From: an uncultured Olsenella sp.
GTDB taxonomy: Bacteria > Actinomycetota > Coriobacteriia > Coriobacteriales > Atopobiaceae
Length of the DNA: 64,000 bases
Assembly (NCBI GenBank): GCA_934660915.1
Contig: CAKUIF010000003.1
Span: 1 to 64,000 of the forward strand
Direction: 5' to 3'
Position 1 is the first letter of the stretch. Every line of letters begins with the position of its first letter. The notes beneath the pieces were generated by a model. It did no database searches, was not told the DNA's origin, and was given only the letters and a program-made list of their open reading frames with translations. The position numbers and the translations under genes are program-made. Positions 1-7,916 of this stretch are shown one piece after another.

Positions 1-1023
1 GTGCCATTTCAAAACAAACTGCACCTCCCGAACCCGGACTTTTATTTCACGGTCCAAATTTGGGGGTGCAGTTCAGAATGGGACAAGGTGTTCCCTAAAA
101 GCGACGAGGTCGAGCACAGCAAGGCGACCTTCCACAACCGATACGGCATCACGCTGGCGGCTGATGTGTACGTGCCGAAGAACGCGGAAGGCAAGCTGCC
201 CGCTATCGCCGTCAGCGGTCCGTTTGGCGCGGTGAAGGAGCAGACGTCCGGCCTTTATGCGCAGAAGATGGCGGAGCTGGGCTTTTTCGCGATTGCCTTC
301 GACCCGTCCTATACCGGCGAGAGCGGCGGTGCGCCCCGCTATGTGGCATCGCCGGACATCAACACCGAGGATTTCTGCGCAGCGGTGGATTTCCTCTCTG
401 TGCAGGAAAGCGTTGACCCGGAGCGCATCGGTATCATCGGCATCTGCGGTTGGGGCGGCATGGCAATCAATGCCGCAGCCATCGACACCCGCATCAAGGC
501 CACCGCGGCTATGACCATGTACGACATGACCCGCGTGACCGCAAACGGCTACTTTGACGCCGAGGATTCCGAGCAGGCGCGCTTCGAAAAGCGGAAAGCG
601 CTGAACGCGCGGCGCACCGAGGACTATAAAAATGACAGCTACGCGCTGGCGGGCGGCGTGGTCGATCCGCTGCCCGATGACGCGCCGCAGTTTGTGGCGG
701 ACTATTACGCCTACTACAAGACTCCGCGAGGCTACCATCCCCGCAGTCTGGGCTCCAATGGCGGCTGGAATGTGACGTCCTCGTTGTCGTTTTTGAATAT
801 GCCGATCCTGCAGTACACCGGCGAGATCCGCTCCGCCGTGCTGCTGGTGCACGGCGAGAAAGCGCACTCCCGCTATTTCAGCGAAACCGCGTACGGCAAG
901 CTGACCGGGGACAACAAGGAATTGCTCATTATCCCCGGCGCCAACCACACCGACCTTTACGATCAGACGGACATCATTCCGTTTGGAAAGCTGAAAGCGT
1001 TCTTTGAGGAATATCTGAAATAA
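1..1023 (+). CDS. alpha/beta hydrolase, dienelactone hydrolase-like; 5' end uncertain
   Basis: Hydrolase fold of the dienelactone hydrolase / YcjY type, about 340 residues as read from base 1. The nucleophile elbow is GICGWGG (around residues 147-153), with Cys in place of Ser as in dienelactone hydrolases; a His lies near the C-terminus in PGANHTDLYD and the likely acid is in the preceding strand. Recognisable homology starts near residue 30 (KVFPKSDEVEHSKATFHNRYGITLAADVY). The first 25 codons run through a 9-bp inverted repeat (17-25 / 65-73) and look non-native. An ATG at 78 is out of frame by one base, so the true start may be upstream of the window, or the 5' end may be altered. Substrate unknown. 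Confidence 0.75.
   Translation: MPFQNKLHLPNPDFYFTVQIWGCSSEWDKVFPKSDEVEHSKATFHNRYGITLAADVYVPKNAEGKLPAIAVSGPFGAVKEQTSGLYAQKMAELGFFAIAFDPSYTGESGGAPRYVASPDINTEDFCAAVDFLSVQESVDPERIGIIGICGWGGMAINAAAIDTRIKATAAMTMYDMTRVTANGYFDAEDSEQARFEKRKALNARRTEDYKNDSYALAGGVVDPLPDDAPQFVADYYAYYKTPRGYHPRSLGSNGGWNVTSSLSFLNMPILQYTGEIRSAVLLVHGEKAHSRYFSETAYGKLTGDNKELLIIPGANHTDLYDQTDIIPFGKLKAFFEEYLK
17..73. repeat. inverted repeat at the 5' end of the hydrolase gene
   Basis: Arms AACTGCACC (17-25) and GGTGCAGTT (65-73) pair perfectly, with further C/G-rich bases inward. It lies in the stretch where the hydrolase reading frame shows no family similarity. It may be an intergenic repeat, an operator or a terminator of an upstream gene. 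Confidence 0.45.
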
Positions 1024-1129
1024 GGCGCACCTTGATTCAATACCAAGCCCCCCCAGCAACGATTCTTCCAGTCATGGCCACAGCATGCGACTTCTGACCT
1101 GCGGAAACGCGCAGGGCGGTATCGCCATT

Positions 1130-2281
1130 TTAGCGATCTGATTGCGCTGTAGTCCGTTTTGGAAGGGCCACGAGCATCACGGTTCCGTTCTCGGAACTTG
1201 ATTCGACTTCCGCGGTGCCGCCATGGAGCGTCGCGATCTCCCAAACAAGCGCTAGCCCGAGCCCTGCGCCGCCGTATGCCCTGCTGCGGGATTTATCCAG
1301 GCGAAAGAACGGCTGGAAGATGCTCTCACGGTACTGCTTGGGTATTCCCGGGCCCTGATCCTCAACTCGCAGGAACACGCGGCTGTCGTTGTCGCGGATG
1401 GAGACGTTGACGGTCGAACCGGGGCGGCTGTAACGGATGGCATTTTCGACCAGGTTAAACACCAGCCGATAGAGAAGCGTGTCGCTTCCGATTACCAGGG
1501 CGTCTCCACTGCAATTGAGGGCGATGTCTTTATGCTCGGCGAGCGGAGCGAGGTCGGTGAGGACTTCTTCGGACAGGGGGCCAAGCTCAATATCGTCCTC
1601 GCAGGGGACGCTGCGGAGCTCACTCATCTCAAGCAGCACCTTGGTCATTCGCGACATCCGCTCGGTTTGTTCTTGTAACAGGCCGAGCAGCTCGGCTGTT
1701 TGGGGTTGCGATGTGGGGTGCTCGGAGACAAACAGTTCAATCTGCGCTTGCATAAGGGCGAGCGGGGTGCGCAGCTCGTGTGCGGCGTTGCCGGTAAACT
1801 GACGCTGTGCAGAGAACCCTTCGCCAAGACGGGCGATCATGTCATTGAAAGAGGCGCTGCATCTTTGCAGCTCGGCGGGCACATCTTCGCTGAGTCTGAC
1901 TTCGCTCAGATTGTCAGGCTGCACGCGCTCTACCTGGGCGGCAAAATCCCGTAGCGGCTTGAGCGCGCGGCCGCTCACAAAGTATGCCAGCACGCCGCCA
2001 AGTAGCGTGACTCCAGCCGTGATGCACCAGGCTGTCGTGCCAAAAGATTCCTGTGCGTCGTTTACGACGATCGTGACCTCGTCATCGAGGGCTGCTTTTG
2101 CTGGGTCAAACGCCTGGGGTGAATCCACGCCGGCAGCGTTAAAGGCCGAGATGTCGCTGCCGATGGCATCCATGTAGTGCATGCCCGTATAGCCGACCAG
2201 ACAATTCGTCAGCACGCACGCCGCACACGTCAGCAGTGCCGTCATGATCGTTATGCGCCATTGCAGCGAAAGCCGTTTCAT
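1130..2281 (-). CDS. two-component sensor histidine kinase
   Basis: Membrane sensor kinase of 383 residues. Transmembrane segments are at about residues 11-32 and 84-102, enclosing a short extracytoplasmic sensor loop of about 50 residues. A HAMP-like linker follows, then HisKA with phospho-acceptor His168 in NAAHELRTPL, an N-box (LVFNLVENAIRYS) and G-boxes (DQGPGIP, GGAGLGLALV). It overlaps the upstream response regulator by four bases (ATGA), so the pair is translationally coupled. The signal is unknown: the sensor loop has no recognised ligand domain. The overall architecture is complete and I see no damage. Confidence 0.95.
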   Translation of the reverse strand: MKRLSLQWRITIMTALLTCAACVLTNCLVGYTGMHYMDAIGSDISAFNAAGVDSPQAFDPAKAALDDEVTIVVNDAQESFGTTAWCITAGVTLLGGVLAYFVSGRALKPLRDFAAQVERVQPDNLSEVRLSEDVPAELQRCSASFNDMIARLGEGFSAQRQFTGNAAHELRTPLALMQAQIELFVSEHPTSQPQTAELLGLLQEQTERMSRMTKVLLEMSELRSVPCEDDIELGPLSEEVLTDLAPLAEHKDIALNCSGDALVIGSDTLLYRLVFNLVENAIRYSRPGSTVNVSIRDNDSRVFLRVEDQGPGIPKQYRESIFQPFFRLDKSRSRAYGGAGLGLALVWEIATLHGGTAEVESSSENGTVMLVALPKRTTAQSDR

Positions 2282-2952
2282 TCGCTATCCTCCATGACGT
2301 AGCCCTCTCCAATCCGATTGCGAATCGGGTCATATCCCAAAGCGCTGCGCAGCTTTTTTCGGAGTGACGAGATATGAACCCGGGTTGCGTTGCTAAAGCT
2401 GTTCACAGTGCTATCCCAAACGTGCTCGATAAGCTCCTCTTGGCTTACCGGGCGCCCTTGGTTAAGCATCAAATATTCCAGGATTCCCGTTTCTTTGCGC
2501 GTGAGAGACAGCGCTTCGCCGCCTACGGAAGCGATGCGCGCCTTGGTGTTAAAGCTGAGCTTTCCGCAGGTTAATACTATGTCGCTTTGTGCAAAGCGCC
2601 TGAGCGTGAGGCTGCGGATCCTTGCCGCGAGTTCGTCCAGATGAAACGGCTTGGTAAGGTAATCGTTGGCGCCGGCATCGAGTCCGGCAACTTTATCGGA
2701 TACTTCGCCACGCGCGGACAGAATCAGCACCTTGGTCTCGCAGTCGGTTTTCCTAAGTTCCCTGAGCACGGTCATGCCGTCGATACGGGGGAGATTGAGG
2801 TCGAGCACCACGAGGTCAAAGACTTCGACGCCCAGCAGGTCGAGCGCCTCCCGTCCATCGTGACAGCAGTCGACGCTGTACGCCAAGTTTCGCAAGCTGC
2901 GCGCGATTGCATCGCACAGTGCTCGCTCGTCCTCGACGATCAAAATACGCAT
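2278..2952 (-). CDS. OmpR/PhoB-family response regulator
   Basis: DNA-binding response regulator of 224 residues, partner of the adjoining kinase. The receiver domain carries acidic residues VEDE near the start, phospho-acceptor Asp51 in VVLDLNLP and the conserved Lys in NDYLTKPF. The C-terminal half is a winged helix with RVHISSLRKKL and GEGYVME. The start at 2952 (MRILIVEDE) is preferred over a codon six residues earlier because GGAGAC lies about 6-8 bases ahead of it. Target genes are not evident; the divergent redox operon that starts about 90 bases away is a reasonable candidate by position. Confidence 0.95.
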   Translation of the reverse strand: MRILIVEDERALCDAIARSLRNLAYSVDCCHDGREALDLLGVEVFDLVVLDLNLPRIDGMTVLRELRKTDCETKVLILSARGEVSDKVAGLDAGANDYLTKPFHLDELAARIRSLTLRRFAQSDIVLTCGKLSFNTKARIASVGGEALSLTRKETGILEYLMLNQGRPVSQEELIEHVWDSTVNSFSNATRVHISSLRKKLRSALGYDPIRNRIGEGYVMEDSE

Positions 2953-3042
2953 AACAGTCTCCTTGCACATTCCAAATCGCGCTTAACACGGATTTTATGG
3001 TCGATATGGTCCAATGGTCGCGTAACGAAAGGAGTGGTCAGG

Positions 3043-3189
3043 TTGTTCAAAGCGGTAAAACCCGTGGTACAGGTCGCTTTGTTGATCGTCGGAATTGCCA
3101 TGGTGTGCTTTGGCGTTATGCGTGGCGAGGCGGATGCCGTGCTGGCCAAAGCGATTAGGCTGTGCTTGGAGTGTATCGGAATTGGATAA
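3043..3189 (+). CDS. CD1871A-family CXXC-motif small membrane protein
   Basis: A 48-residue protein with one hydrophobic helix (VVQVALLIVGIAMVCFGVM) and the signature C-terminus CLECIGIG. I recall this as the small CXXC family named after C. difficile CD1871A, which sits beside 4Fe-4S/NapH-like and thioredoxin-like genes, as here. The TTG start at 3043 is chosen because AAGGAG lies eight bases upstream; the earlier in-frame GTG at 3034 falls inside that ribosome-binding site. Its 3' end overlaps the next gene by eight bases. The function is not established; the CXXC pair suggests thiol-disulfide or metal chemistry at the membrane. Confidence 0.8.
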   Translation: MFKAVKPVVQVALLIVGIAMVCFGVMRGEADAVLAKAIRLCLECIGIG

Positions 3190-4084
3190 AAGAGAAAACA
3201 CTGCGTCGCATGTTTTGGCCCGATTTCGCGGATTCATTCAGGCGGCGGCGACGCTCATCACCAACATTCACCTGCCAAACTTTGCTAAAGGCAGCATCTA
3301 TCAGGGTACGGGAAAAACAGTCTGCGTACCTGGGCTTAACTGCTATTCGTGCCCCGCGGCATCGGGTGCGTGCCCCATCGGGTCGTTCCAGTCGGTGGTA
3401 GGTTCATCCAAGTTCAACTTTTCTTACTACGTTACCGGTGCGCTCATTTTGCTCGGCGTGCTGCTGGGGCGCTTTGTATGCGGCTTTCTGTGCCCGTTTG
3501 GCTGGCTTCAGGAGCTGCTTCATAGGATTCCCGGCAAAAAGCTTTCGACAAAAAGGCTCAAGGCGCTTACGTATATCAAATACTTCGTGCTGTTGTTTGC
3601 CGTGGTAGTGCTGCCTGCGCTGGTGGTCAACGATCTGGGGATGGGGGACCCGTTCTTTTGCAAATACGTCTGTCCGCAGGGCGTGCTCGAGGGTGCCATT
3701 CCTCTGGCCATTGCCAATGCCGGCATTCGATCTGCGTTGGGGCAGCTCTTTACCTGGAAACTTGTCGTTCTCATTGCCGTGGTAGTGCTGAGCGTTTTGT
3801 TCTACCGCCCCTTCTGCAAATGGATTTGTCCGCTCGGCGCATTCTATGCGCTCATGAATAAGGTGTCCCTACTGGGGATTCGGGTCGATGCGTGCAAATG
3901 CGTATCGTGCGGCAAGTGTTCAAAGGTTTGTCAGATGGACGTCGATGTGACCAGCACACCCAATCATGCTGAATGCATCCGGTGCGGAAAGTGCATCGGG
4001 GCCTGCCCCGTTGATGCCGTCAGCTATCGCTATGGCCTGGATGTACCGGCAGAAAAGCTCCCCCTGACCGCCGATAAAAAGTAA
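3182..4084 (+). CDS. NapH-like 4Fe-4S polyferredoxin membrane protein
   Basis: Membrane electron carrier of about 300 residues. Hydrophobic segments alternate with NapH/CcoG-like cysteine motifs (CGFLCPFGWLQE, CKYVCPQGVLEG, CKWICPLGAFY). Two ferredoxin clusters close the protein: CVSCGKCSKVCQMDVD and CIRCGKCIGACPVDA. The TTG start at 3182 (MDKRENTASH) is preferred because GGAG lies ten bases upstream; an ATG at 3095 would overlap almost half of the small CXXC gene. It probably moves electrons across the membrane for the TlpA-like partner encoded next. No CcdA/DsbD gene is nearby, so this protein may fill that role (inference). Confidence 0.85.
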   Translation: MDKRENTASHVLARFRGFIQAAATLITNIHLPNFAKGSIYQGTGKTVCVPGLNCYSCPAASGACPIGSFQSVVGSSKFNFSYYVTGALILLGVLLGRFVCGFLCPFGWLQELLHRIPGKKLSTKRLKALTYIKYFVLLFAVVVLPALVVNDLGMGDPFFCKYVCPQGVLEGAIPLAIANAGIRSALGQLFTWKLVVLIAVVVLSVLFYRPFCKWICPLGAFYALMNKVSLLGIRVDACKCVSCGKCSKVCQMDVDVTSTPNHAECIRCGKCIGACPVDAVSYRYGLDVPAEKLPLTADKK

Positions 4085-4114
4085 AACAAGCTTCGACAAA
4101 ACGGAGGAATGACC

Positions 4115-5086
4115 ATGAAGCTTTCTAAGATTGCGGCCCTGTTTATTGTGCCGGTACTGGCCATGTGTCTTGTGGCTTGCTCGGCGCCCGGTGGCAACGC
4201 GAGCGAATCTGCGAGCTCCGATCCTAAGATCGCGGAACTCATTGCACAAGAGCCGGCCAACGCCGACGAGGCCGCCGAATTGTATGCGAAGCTCATGCAA
4301 AAGGAGAACGATATCCTTTCGAGCGATAGCGCACTGTGGGAAAAGGTGTTTCTTGCCGCCAATAAAGATATGCCGATGATCGAGGACGGCAGCAATTACG
4401 GCGATTTCCTGCTCAAGACCATCGACGGTGCCAAGGATGAGTTTACGGCGGATGAGCTAAAGACGCTCAAGGCCGGTGCGCAGCAGATCAAGGAGATCGA
4501 GGACAAGCTCGAGAGCCTGGAGAAGGAGTTTCCCGGCTGTGGAAACACGCCGAGTGCAGGCGAGAGCGTCGACGCTTCGGCCGCGGGCATGACGGCTGGC
4601 GCCAATGCTTCGAGCGAGGCGACGAAGTTCCCCAGCTTTACGGGCAAAGACCTGGATGGCAACGACGTGAGCAGCGACGAGCTGTTCTCTAAGAACAAGG
4701 TTACCGTCATGAACTTCTGGTTCACCACTTGCAAGCCGTGCGTGGGCGAGCTGGGCGATCTTGAGAACCTGAATCAGGAGCTTGCCGAGAAGGGCGGCCA
4801 GGTCGTGGGCGTCAATTCCTTTACGCTCGATGGCAACGAGGACGCGATTGCAGATGCTAAGGACGTGCTGAGCAAGAAGGGCGTGACATATAAGAACATC
4901 TGGTTCAAGTCGGATAGCGAGGCCGGCAAGTTTACGTCAAATCTGTTCTCGTTCCCGACAACCTACGTTATCGACCAGAACGGCAACATCGTAGGGGAGC
5001 CCATCGTGGGCGCCATCAGCTCCGCCGAGCAGCGCGCGGCGCTCGATAAGCTTATCGACCAGGCGATTGCGAAGAGCGGGCAGTAA
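4115..5086 (+). CDS. TlpA-family thioredoxin-like lipoprotein
   Basis: Secreted thiol-disulfide oxidoreductase of 323 residues. The signal peptide ends in lipobox LVAC followed by S, so the mature protein is probably lipid-anchored. An acidic helical region (about residues 30-150) precedes an AhpC/TlpA thioredoxin fold with the catalytic pair Cys206 and Cys209 in TTCKPC. A cis-proline loop is seen in FSFPTTYVID. The start at 4115 is chosen over ATG 4109 because GGAGG (4103-4107) would leave only one base before the latter. Third gene of the CXXC / NapH-like / TlpA operon. Confidence 0.92.
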   Translation: MKLSKIAALFIVPVLAMCLVACSAPGGNASESASSDPKIAELIAQEPANADEAAELYAKLMQKENDILSSDSALWEKVFLAANKDMPMIEDGSNYGDFLLKTIDGAKDEFTADELKTLKAGAQQIKEIEDKLESLEKEFPGCGNTPSAGESVDASAAGMTAGANASSEATKFPSFTGKDLDGNDVSSDELFSKNKVTVMNFWFTTCKPCVGELGDLENLNQELAEKGGQVVGVNSFTLDGNEDAIADAKDVLSKKGVTYKNIWFKSDSEAGKFTSNLFSFPTTYVIDQNGNIVGEPIVGAISSAEQRAALDKLIDQAIAKSGQ

Positions 5087-5108
5087 ACAAGCGGGGCTAT
5101 GCATATTG

Positions 5109-5143
5109 AAGAGGTCTTGGGATTCCTGGGACCTCTTTGTTTT
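5109..5143 (+). terminator. intrinsic terminator after the redox operon
   Basis: Arms AAGAGGTC (5109-5116) and GACCTCTT (5130-5137) are followed by TGTTTT. It sits 23 bases after the TlpA-like stop codon. Confidence 0.8.
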
Positions 5144-5212
5144 CGATTGCTTGGGATGAGCATCTGATACTGATAAGACGCGTGAGAGTATCACTTAGCG
5201 GTCAATCACTAA

Positions 5213-5377
5213 ATTGTCCATCCCAACGAGCTCGCGAGCCTTCTCCTGGCCTTCGATGGCCTCGCGGAGAAAACATTCATCTCGGAAGACGGCCAGGAGC
5301 TGCTCAAGTCCTGGGGTGTGCCGGAAGGCTATATCTGCCGAGCATTTGTAACGCTCGGTTACTGCGACGGTCCCTAA
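5213..5377 (+). pseudogene. nitroreductase C-terminal remnant
   Basis: An open stretch of 54 codons, bounded by stops, reads HPNELASLLLAFDGLAEK and later GVPEGYICRAFVTLGYCDGP. The GVPEGY...ALGY pattern is the usual C-terminus of FMN-dependent nitroreductases. There is no start codon or N-terminal part in the preceding sequence, so this is a decayed fragment. It fills most of the gap between the TlpA operon and yjdF; the rest of that gap holds a terminator and a REP palindrome. Confidence 0.6.
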
Positions 5378-5456
5378 CCTGCCGCCGGGCCACGCCGTGA
5401 GGGTCGCTCGCTTATCGTCGAGTAAGTGGCCCATCGGGGATGGGGAATACAAGCAT

Positions 5457-5482
5457 GTGAACAGGGGTGCGGCCCTGTTCAC
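5457..5482. repeat. REP palindrome, variant copy
   Basis: Arms GTGAACAGGG and CCCTGTTCAC around a TGCGGC centre. This is the first member of the REP family seen in the window and lies between the nitroreductase remnant and yjdF. Confidence 0.8.
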
Positions 5483-5505
5483 GCCGGGACCCATGTCGGC
5501 GCCGA

Positions 5506-5925
5506 TTAATGCCCGCGATGCTTCTGCTTGCGCTTCAGCGTTCGCCGCTCGAAGCGCGCCTCCGCCTCTTCCGCGTGGCGCTGGCTTTTTGCGCGGGCTG
5601 ATTCCCGCTTCATCGCATCCCGCTGTGCCGTGAGTGTCTGCTGCGCCTTGGTGCTCATCGCCGGCTGCTTAAGGGCTTTCGCCGCCTCGCGGGCGCGCCG
5701 CTTGGGGTTCTTCGCGGGCTTGATCGCCTCGGTCGGATTGTCACCGAAGAAGGCGAGCTTCTCCCATTTGCCGACAACGAGCCGCAGGATCTCCTCATCG
5801 GACGGCTCCGCGCCGAAGACAATGCGGGCGACGCCGTACCTTCCGTCCTCGACATGCTCCGCCAACCCGACCCAGAATTGGCCGTTATGATATACGGTCA
5901 GGGTGGATGACACGCTGATCTGCAT
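5506..5925 (-). CDS. yjdF: YjdF-family protein (DUF2992)
   Basis: A 139-residue protein with the family start (LTVYHNGQFWVGLAE), a conserved central segment (RIVFGAEPSDEEILRL) and a basic, helical C-terminus ending KQKHRGH. The start at 5925 is fixed by AAGGAGGAAT eight bases upstream; longer readings of the frame lack support. In Bacillus, yjdF genes follow an azaaromatic-binding riboswitch. I could not recognise such an aptamer in the roughly 65 bases before this gene. The biochemical role is unknown; a link to tolerance of aromatic compounds is suggested only by that riboswitch literature. Confidence 0.88.
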   Translation of the reverse strand: MQISVSSTLTVYHNGQFWVGLAEHVEDGRYGVARIVFGAEPSDEEILRLVVGKWEKLAFFGDNPTEAIKPAKNPKRRAREAAKALKQPAMSTKAQQTLTAQRDAMKRESARAKSQRHAEEAEARFERRTLKRKQKHRGH

Positions 5926-5989
5926 GGTTGATTCCTCCTTTATGTAGATGACCATGCAGAGAAGGGACAACCAAGGAGGAAGGTTACTG

Positions 5990-6304
5990 ATGCGTATTTC
6001 CGCACGCCCACGACTACCCGACGGGGACTGTGTTTTCATCTCTGATGACCGCATTGTAGCACGCGCGGATGCGTCCCACATCGCTGCTGACGTGGCGCGA
6101 TTGGCGTACGCGGAGCGGCTTTGGACGCTCGAGGGCGCCCGGGACATCAAGGTGATCACGGGGATGCGGCACTCCGGCAAGCCTGAACTCATGAAGGCGT
6201 TCTCCGCCTCCGTCGCGCGGAAGGACCCGTCCTCCAACAACGTCTGCACCGGCCTGCTGGACCTCGCGAGGTGGCTGCTTGGCGAGCAGGGGTTCTGGGC
6301 GTAG
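5990..6304 (+). pseudogene. truncated AAA-family ATPase (DUF4143-type) remnant
   Basis: A 104-residue frame with a good ribosome-binding site (AAGGAGGAAGG). Residues about 45-75 read RDIKVITGMRHSGKPELMKAF, matching the N-terminal P-loop of DUF4143-type ATPases (normally KVITGxRRxGKS); the Walker Ser/Thr is Pro here. The frame then turns into LLDLARWLLGEQGFWA and stops; the Walker B, sensor and DUF4143 regions are absent. It is best read as a broken gene, although the short product could still be translated. Confidence 0.55.
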
Positions 6305-6484
6305 GACTATTGGCGGAACAGTCGGCAATGTTCCCGCACGGGAATAGAAATGCCTGAGCTATGGAGGCATTAATCGAAATATCAGTAAGATATACCCCTA
6401 TAAAGCTCTTATTAGTGAATTGAGGATATAGCGCCGTTCACGCCTGTTCATCCGTCTTCTAGTGTGAGCACCTCTTCCAAGTTT

Positions 6485-6498
6485 CGAACAGGCGTTCG
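6485..6498. promoter_or_regulatory. LexA (SOS box)-like palindrome with promoter -10
   Basis: CGAACAGGCGTTCG matches the Gram-positive/actinobacterial LexA consensus CGAAC-N4-GTTYC at all but the last position. A -10-like TATACT follows at 6508-6513, so the palindrome would cover the -35 region of the GyrI-like gene. The 270 bases before that gene otherwise hold only AT-rich sequence. Regulation is inferred. Confidence 0.45.
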
Positions 6499-6573
6499 TT
6501 TCTATGATATACTGCCTACTGTTAAGTTTGAGCCCTTATCGACGAAAGGCCGAGCTCGGGGAGGACGGTTGCA

Positions 6574-7209
6574 ATGGCGTACGATTTCAAGAAGGAATTC
6601 AAGGAGCTCTACAAGCCGTCGGGCAAACCGAGCATCGTGACCATTCCGCCCATGAGCTACGTCGCTGTGCGTGGCAAGGGCGATCCCAATACCGAGGGCG
6701 GCGAGTACCAAGGCGCCATGCCGCTGCTCTACGGCGTGGCCTACACCATCAAGATGTCGAAGAAGGGCCCGCGCGCAATCGAGGGTTATTTCGACTTCGT
6801 CGTGCCACCGCTCGAGGGGTTCTGGTGGCAGGACCTCGCCGACGGTCAGATTGACTATGCGCGGAAGGGCGACTTCAACTTCATCTCCTGCATCCGGCTG
6901 CCCGATTTCGTCTCTCGCGACGACTTCGACTGGGCCGTCTCGGAGGCTGCCGCCAAAAAGAAACTGGACTTCTCGGCGGTCGAGCTGCTGAGGGTCGACG
7001 AGGGTCTATGCGTTCAATGCATGCATACCGGGCCTTACGACAACGAGCCGGCGACCATAGACGCCATGCGCGCATTCGCGGCCGAGCAGGGCTACGCTCC
7101 CGACCTCGGCGGCACTCGTCTCCACCACGAGATCTACCTCTCCGACCCGCGCAAGTGCGCGCCGGAGAAGCTCAAGACCGTGGTGCGCCATCCCGTTAAG
7201 CCAATTTAG
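6574..7209 (+). CDS. GyrI-like small-molecule-binding domain protein
   Basis: A 211-residue cytoplasmic protein with the long GyrI-like architecture: FKKEFKELYKPSGKPSIVTIPPMSYVAVRGKGDPN at the start, GPRAIEGYFDFVVPPLEGFWW in the middle and HTGPYDNEPATIDAMRAFAAEQGY near the C-terminus, ending in the HHEIYLSDPRK segment. The family binds or hydrolyses hydrophobic toxins and includes the SOS-induced GyrI/SbmC branch of E. coli. Start at 6574 is supported by GGGAGG nine bases upstream. The LexA-like palindrome about 80 bases upstream fits DNA-damage induction, but this is inference. Confidence 0.88.
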   Translation: MAYDFKKEFKELYKPSGKPSIVTIPPMSYVAVRGKGDPNTEGGEYQGAMPLLYGVAYTIKMSKKGPRAIEGYFDFVVPPLEGFWWQDLADGQIDYARKGDFNFISCIRLPDFVSRDDFDWAVSEAAAKKKLDFSAVELLRVDEGLCVQCMHTGPYDNEPATIDAMRAFAAEQGYAPDLGGTRLHHEIYLSDPRKCAPEKLKTVVRHPVKPI

Positions 7210-7303
7210 CGAAGCGAAGCGCCGCAGCACATCCCGCGTCCCCGCTTTTGCGGTTTCGCAATTGCTGGTCGGCGACGAATGCGCAGGCTGATCTTGCGCA
7301 AGG

Positions 7304-7688
7304 TTATTTGGTTTGAGCAAAAATGTAGGCCTGCTCGATCCAGCCGAATAACTCTTCGTCCAAATCAGATGCGCTGCTAATAACAATATGCGTCGTCCAC
7401 CGCCCCGGATACGGTTCGGTTTTGCCGCCACCCAGTCGGATTCCAGCGGGACGGGAAGTCTCAGCGTGAGCACAAAATAGCTGTTCGGCAGCTCCGCCTT
7501 CTCCTTTGCCCGCAAGAAGGAAACGCAGGCGTAGAGTCGGCGATTGTAGTAAGAGATTTGAGTCTTTTGGACTTTTGTTTTGCTTTCGGGAAATCGAGAA
7601 GCAATTCTTTATGGAAGCACTCATACAGCGGATAAATGGCTTGATGCCGATCAAAAAACAGCAGAGTGGCTTGCATCGTTGAGTCCAT
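7304..7688 (-). pseudogene. DUF5655-family protein, two frameshifts
   Basis: Three frames joined end to end give one DUF5655-like domain: MQATLLFFDRHQAIYPLYE, then VQKTQISYYNRRLYACVSF and LRLPVPLESD, then TEPYPGRWTTHIVIS and DLDEELFGWIEQAYIFAQTK. The first shift lies near 7580 (KQK/VQK), the second near 7430 (VAAKP/GGKTEPY). The stop is at 7304-7306. No single frame encodes the domain, so the gene is inactive unless the assembled sequence is wrong. The 230 bases between it and the next gene show nothing recognisable. Confidence 0.7.
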
Positions 7689-7916
7689 CAATCTACCCCG
7701 GCAATCTCCGAATTGCCCCATGCGTTTGGCAATGAGTATAGGTTTTCTGGCGTCTGGGGCTGCATTACCGATAACGTGCCTTCTGATGATGACGTCGCGG
7801 AGGAGCATAGGTAAAAAAATAAATGCTATCAGCAGATGATTGAATAGCTCCATCCGCTTTGGCAATAACAAGAAGCGACGTGCCGCGCTCCTGCGGCACC
7901 AGGAGAGGAGAATTCT

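Noticed and set aside
5926..5989. yjdF (azaaromatic) riboswitch before yjdF
   Set aside because: The short region upstream shows no aptamer-like conserved core, and it is shared with the divergent ATPase remnant.
7689..7916. Possible coding remnant reading DQKTAEWLASLSPSIYPGNL near 7650-7735
   Set aside because: It is short, overlaps the DUF5655 remnant on the other strand and matches no family I recognise.
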